Positions 63,017 to 64,000 of a stretch of DNA of 64,000 nucleotides are shown in pieces. The stretch is taken from NCBI GenBank assembly GCA_903839035.1, contig CAIMAQ010000002.1, positions 62,001-126,000 on the forward strand. Direction: 5' to 3'. This DNA comes from an uncultured Opitutia bacterium (lineage in GTDB: Bacteria; Verrucomicrobiota; Verrucomicrobiia; Opitutales; Opitutaceae). Position numbers and translations under genes: made by a program. Numbering within the stretch: position 1 is the stretch's first letter; each line of letters begins with the position of its first letter. A model generated the notes under the pieces. That model did no database searches. It worked only from the letters and a program-made list of their open reading frames with translations, and was not told where the DNA came from.

Positions 63017-64000
63017 TTATTGCAGGTTGAGGAACACGCGCGGGCCCTTGTTTTGCTTGGCCGGGTCGGGGCTCTGGCTCAGGAACAGGCGGTCGGCGCC
63101 GATGCGGCCGACCGTGATCAGCTGGTCCCGCACCCGCTGGGCGCGGGCGGTGGCGAGGGCGCGCAGGTCGTTGTCATCCACGGGCATCGTCTCCGCGAGC
63201 CGCCCGGTCATTTCCTCCAGCGGCAAACCGGCCTCCGCCGCGACGGTCAGGGCCTGCTCGCGGTCGGAGACACGCTGGGCCTCGGCCTTCTTCGCCGCGG
63301 TCTTTTCGCGCTGCTCCGCAAAGGTGATGATCTTGACGACGCGCTTGAACAACCCGGGCGGCGGGGGTGGCGGCGGGGCAGCCACGACCGGGGCCTCGGC
63401 CAGCGGGGCACCGAATTTCGTGCCGGGCGGGAATTTCTCGTTGAAGAGCTGCTTCACCATCGCGGCATTTTCCTCGGGCGAAATGACCAGCTGGTCCGGC
63501 GGCGAAATGTTCGGGTTGGCCGCATGCTGCGTCTCCCAGATCTTGCGGCGGACCACGTCAGCGAGCTTCAGCCGCTTCAGCGCATAGGCGTCGGCCGTCG
63601 CGTCGAAGCTGCCCTCGATCCCCAGGCTGAGCGTGGGGCGGTTCGTGAGCGCCTTGATGAGGGTGTCGAGCTTCGGCTGCTCCGCCGGCTGCAGCCGGCT
63701 TTCACCGGGCACAAAATCCTGGAACGCCAGCTCGTCGCCGCCGCCGCCGAACATCGAGCCGAGCAGCGAGAACGGCGATGTCGCCGCCTTCAGGAGGAGA
63801 TTGCCGATCACGCGCATCACCACCTTGCCATAGCGGAAATCCGGGTCGTCGAGGCTGCCCTGCACCGGGAAATCAATGATGATTCTGCCGTCCGTGTCCT
63901 TCAGCAGCGCCACGCCCAGCCGCACGGGCAGGCCCGTCGCCTCCGGGCTGTTGGTCGCCGCGCCAAAGGTGAACTGGTTCAGCGTGATGACATTCGCCGA
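63017..64000 (-). CDS. DUF748/AsmA-like envelope protein, N-terminus cut by window end
   Basis: About 328 C-terminal residues of a long protein. Typical DUF748 pattern: NVITLNQFTFG, then LPVRLGVALLKDTDGRI, PVQGSLDDPDFRYG, and IGNLLLKAATSPFSLLGSMF. After it come a Pro-rich loop (about residues 230-240 of the visible part) and a helical tail with DDNDLRALATARAQRVRDQL. DUF748 proteins are large, envelope-spanning and AsmA-related. The start lies outside the window. It precedes the Cys-cluster gene with a one-base gap. Confidence 0.85.
   Translation of the reverse strand, partial: SANVITLNQFTFGAATNSPEATGLPVRLGVALLKDTDGRIIIDFPVQGSLDDPDFRYGKVVMRVIGNLLLKAATSPFSLLGSMFGGGGDELAFQDFVPGESRLQPAEQPKLDTLIKALTNRPTLSLGIEGSFDATADAYALKRLKLADVVRRKIWETQHAANPNISPPDQLVISPEENAAMVKQLFNEKFPPGTKFGAPLAEAPVVAAPPPPPPPGLFKRVVKIITFAEQREKTAAKKAEAQRVSDREQALTVAAEAGLPLEEMTGRLAETMPVDDNDLRALATARAQRVRDQLITVGRIGADRLFLSQSPDPAKQNKGPRVFLNLQ

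Overview
The window is GC-rich bacterial DNA. I infer a verrucomicrobium of the Opitutaceae type, from three things: the layout of the ribosomal cluster, many operon starts without a clear Shine-Dalgarno, and the family mix (GH29 and GH78-like glycosidases, a TPR-ExbB-ExbD-TonB-like operon, short palindromic repeats). No search was run, so the taxonomy is inference.

Positions 1 to about 35.9 kb are almost all on the minus strand and read from right to left as one very long gene-expression cluster. The order is tRNA-Thr(GGT), tuf, tRNA-Trp(CCA), secE, nusG, rplK, rplA, rplJ, rplL, rpoB, rpoC, rpsL, rpsG, fusA, rpsJ, the S10 and spc ribosomal genes to rplO, secY, a decayed adenylate-kinase-like gene, map, rpsM, rpsK, rpsD, rpoA, rplQ. 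A small zinc-ribbon membrane protein, guaA, a LolA-like secreted protein and hisD (cut by the window start) follow. The beta, str, S10, spc and alpha operons of E. coli are therefore joined here. Terminator-like hairpins follow rpoC and rplQ, and an attenuator-like hairpin sits between rplL and rpoB. rpmD, infA, rpmJ and an intact adk are not found where they are usually kept. Two related AU-rich hairpin elements lie inside the cluster.

Positions 35.9 to 40.4 kb (minus strand) hold an envelope energy-coupling operon: a large TPR protein, ExbB, ExbD and a TonB-like protein. Positions 40.6 to 43.5 kb (plus strand) hold lemA, a YbjQ-family gene and an M48 membrane protease with an extra C-terminal region. 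Next come an alpha-L-fucosidase, a LysR regulator and a divergent CarF/TMEM189-type lipid desaturase. A 29-residue membrane miniprotein coupled to a lipoprotein and a NERD-domain membrane protein follow.

Positions 49 to 64 kb are a mixed accessory and housekeeping region. It holds sufE, tatD, tcdA, a malic enzyme, an hslO-pnuC-nadR-like set (redox chaperone plus NAD precursor salvage), msrA, a methyltransferase, a GH78-like glycosidase, ettA, a POT-family transporter, a Cys-cluster protein and a DUF748-type protein cut by the window end. Small inverted repeats lie between several of these genes, and one of them supplies the last codons of tcdA.

No rRNA gene, CRISPR array, transposase or prophage was seen.
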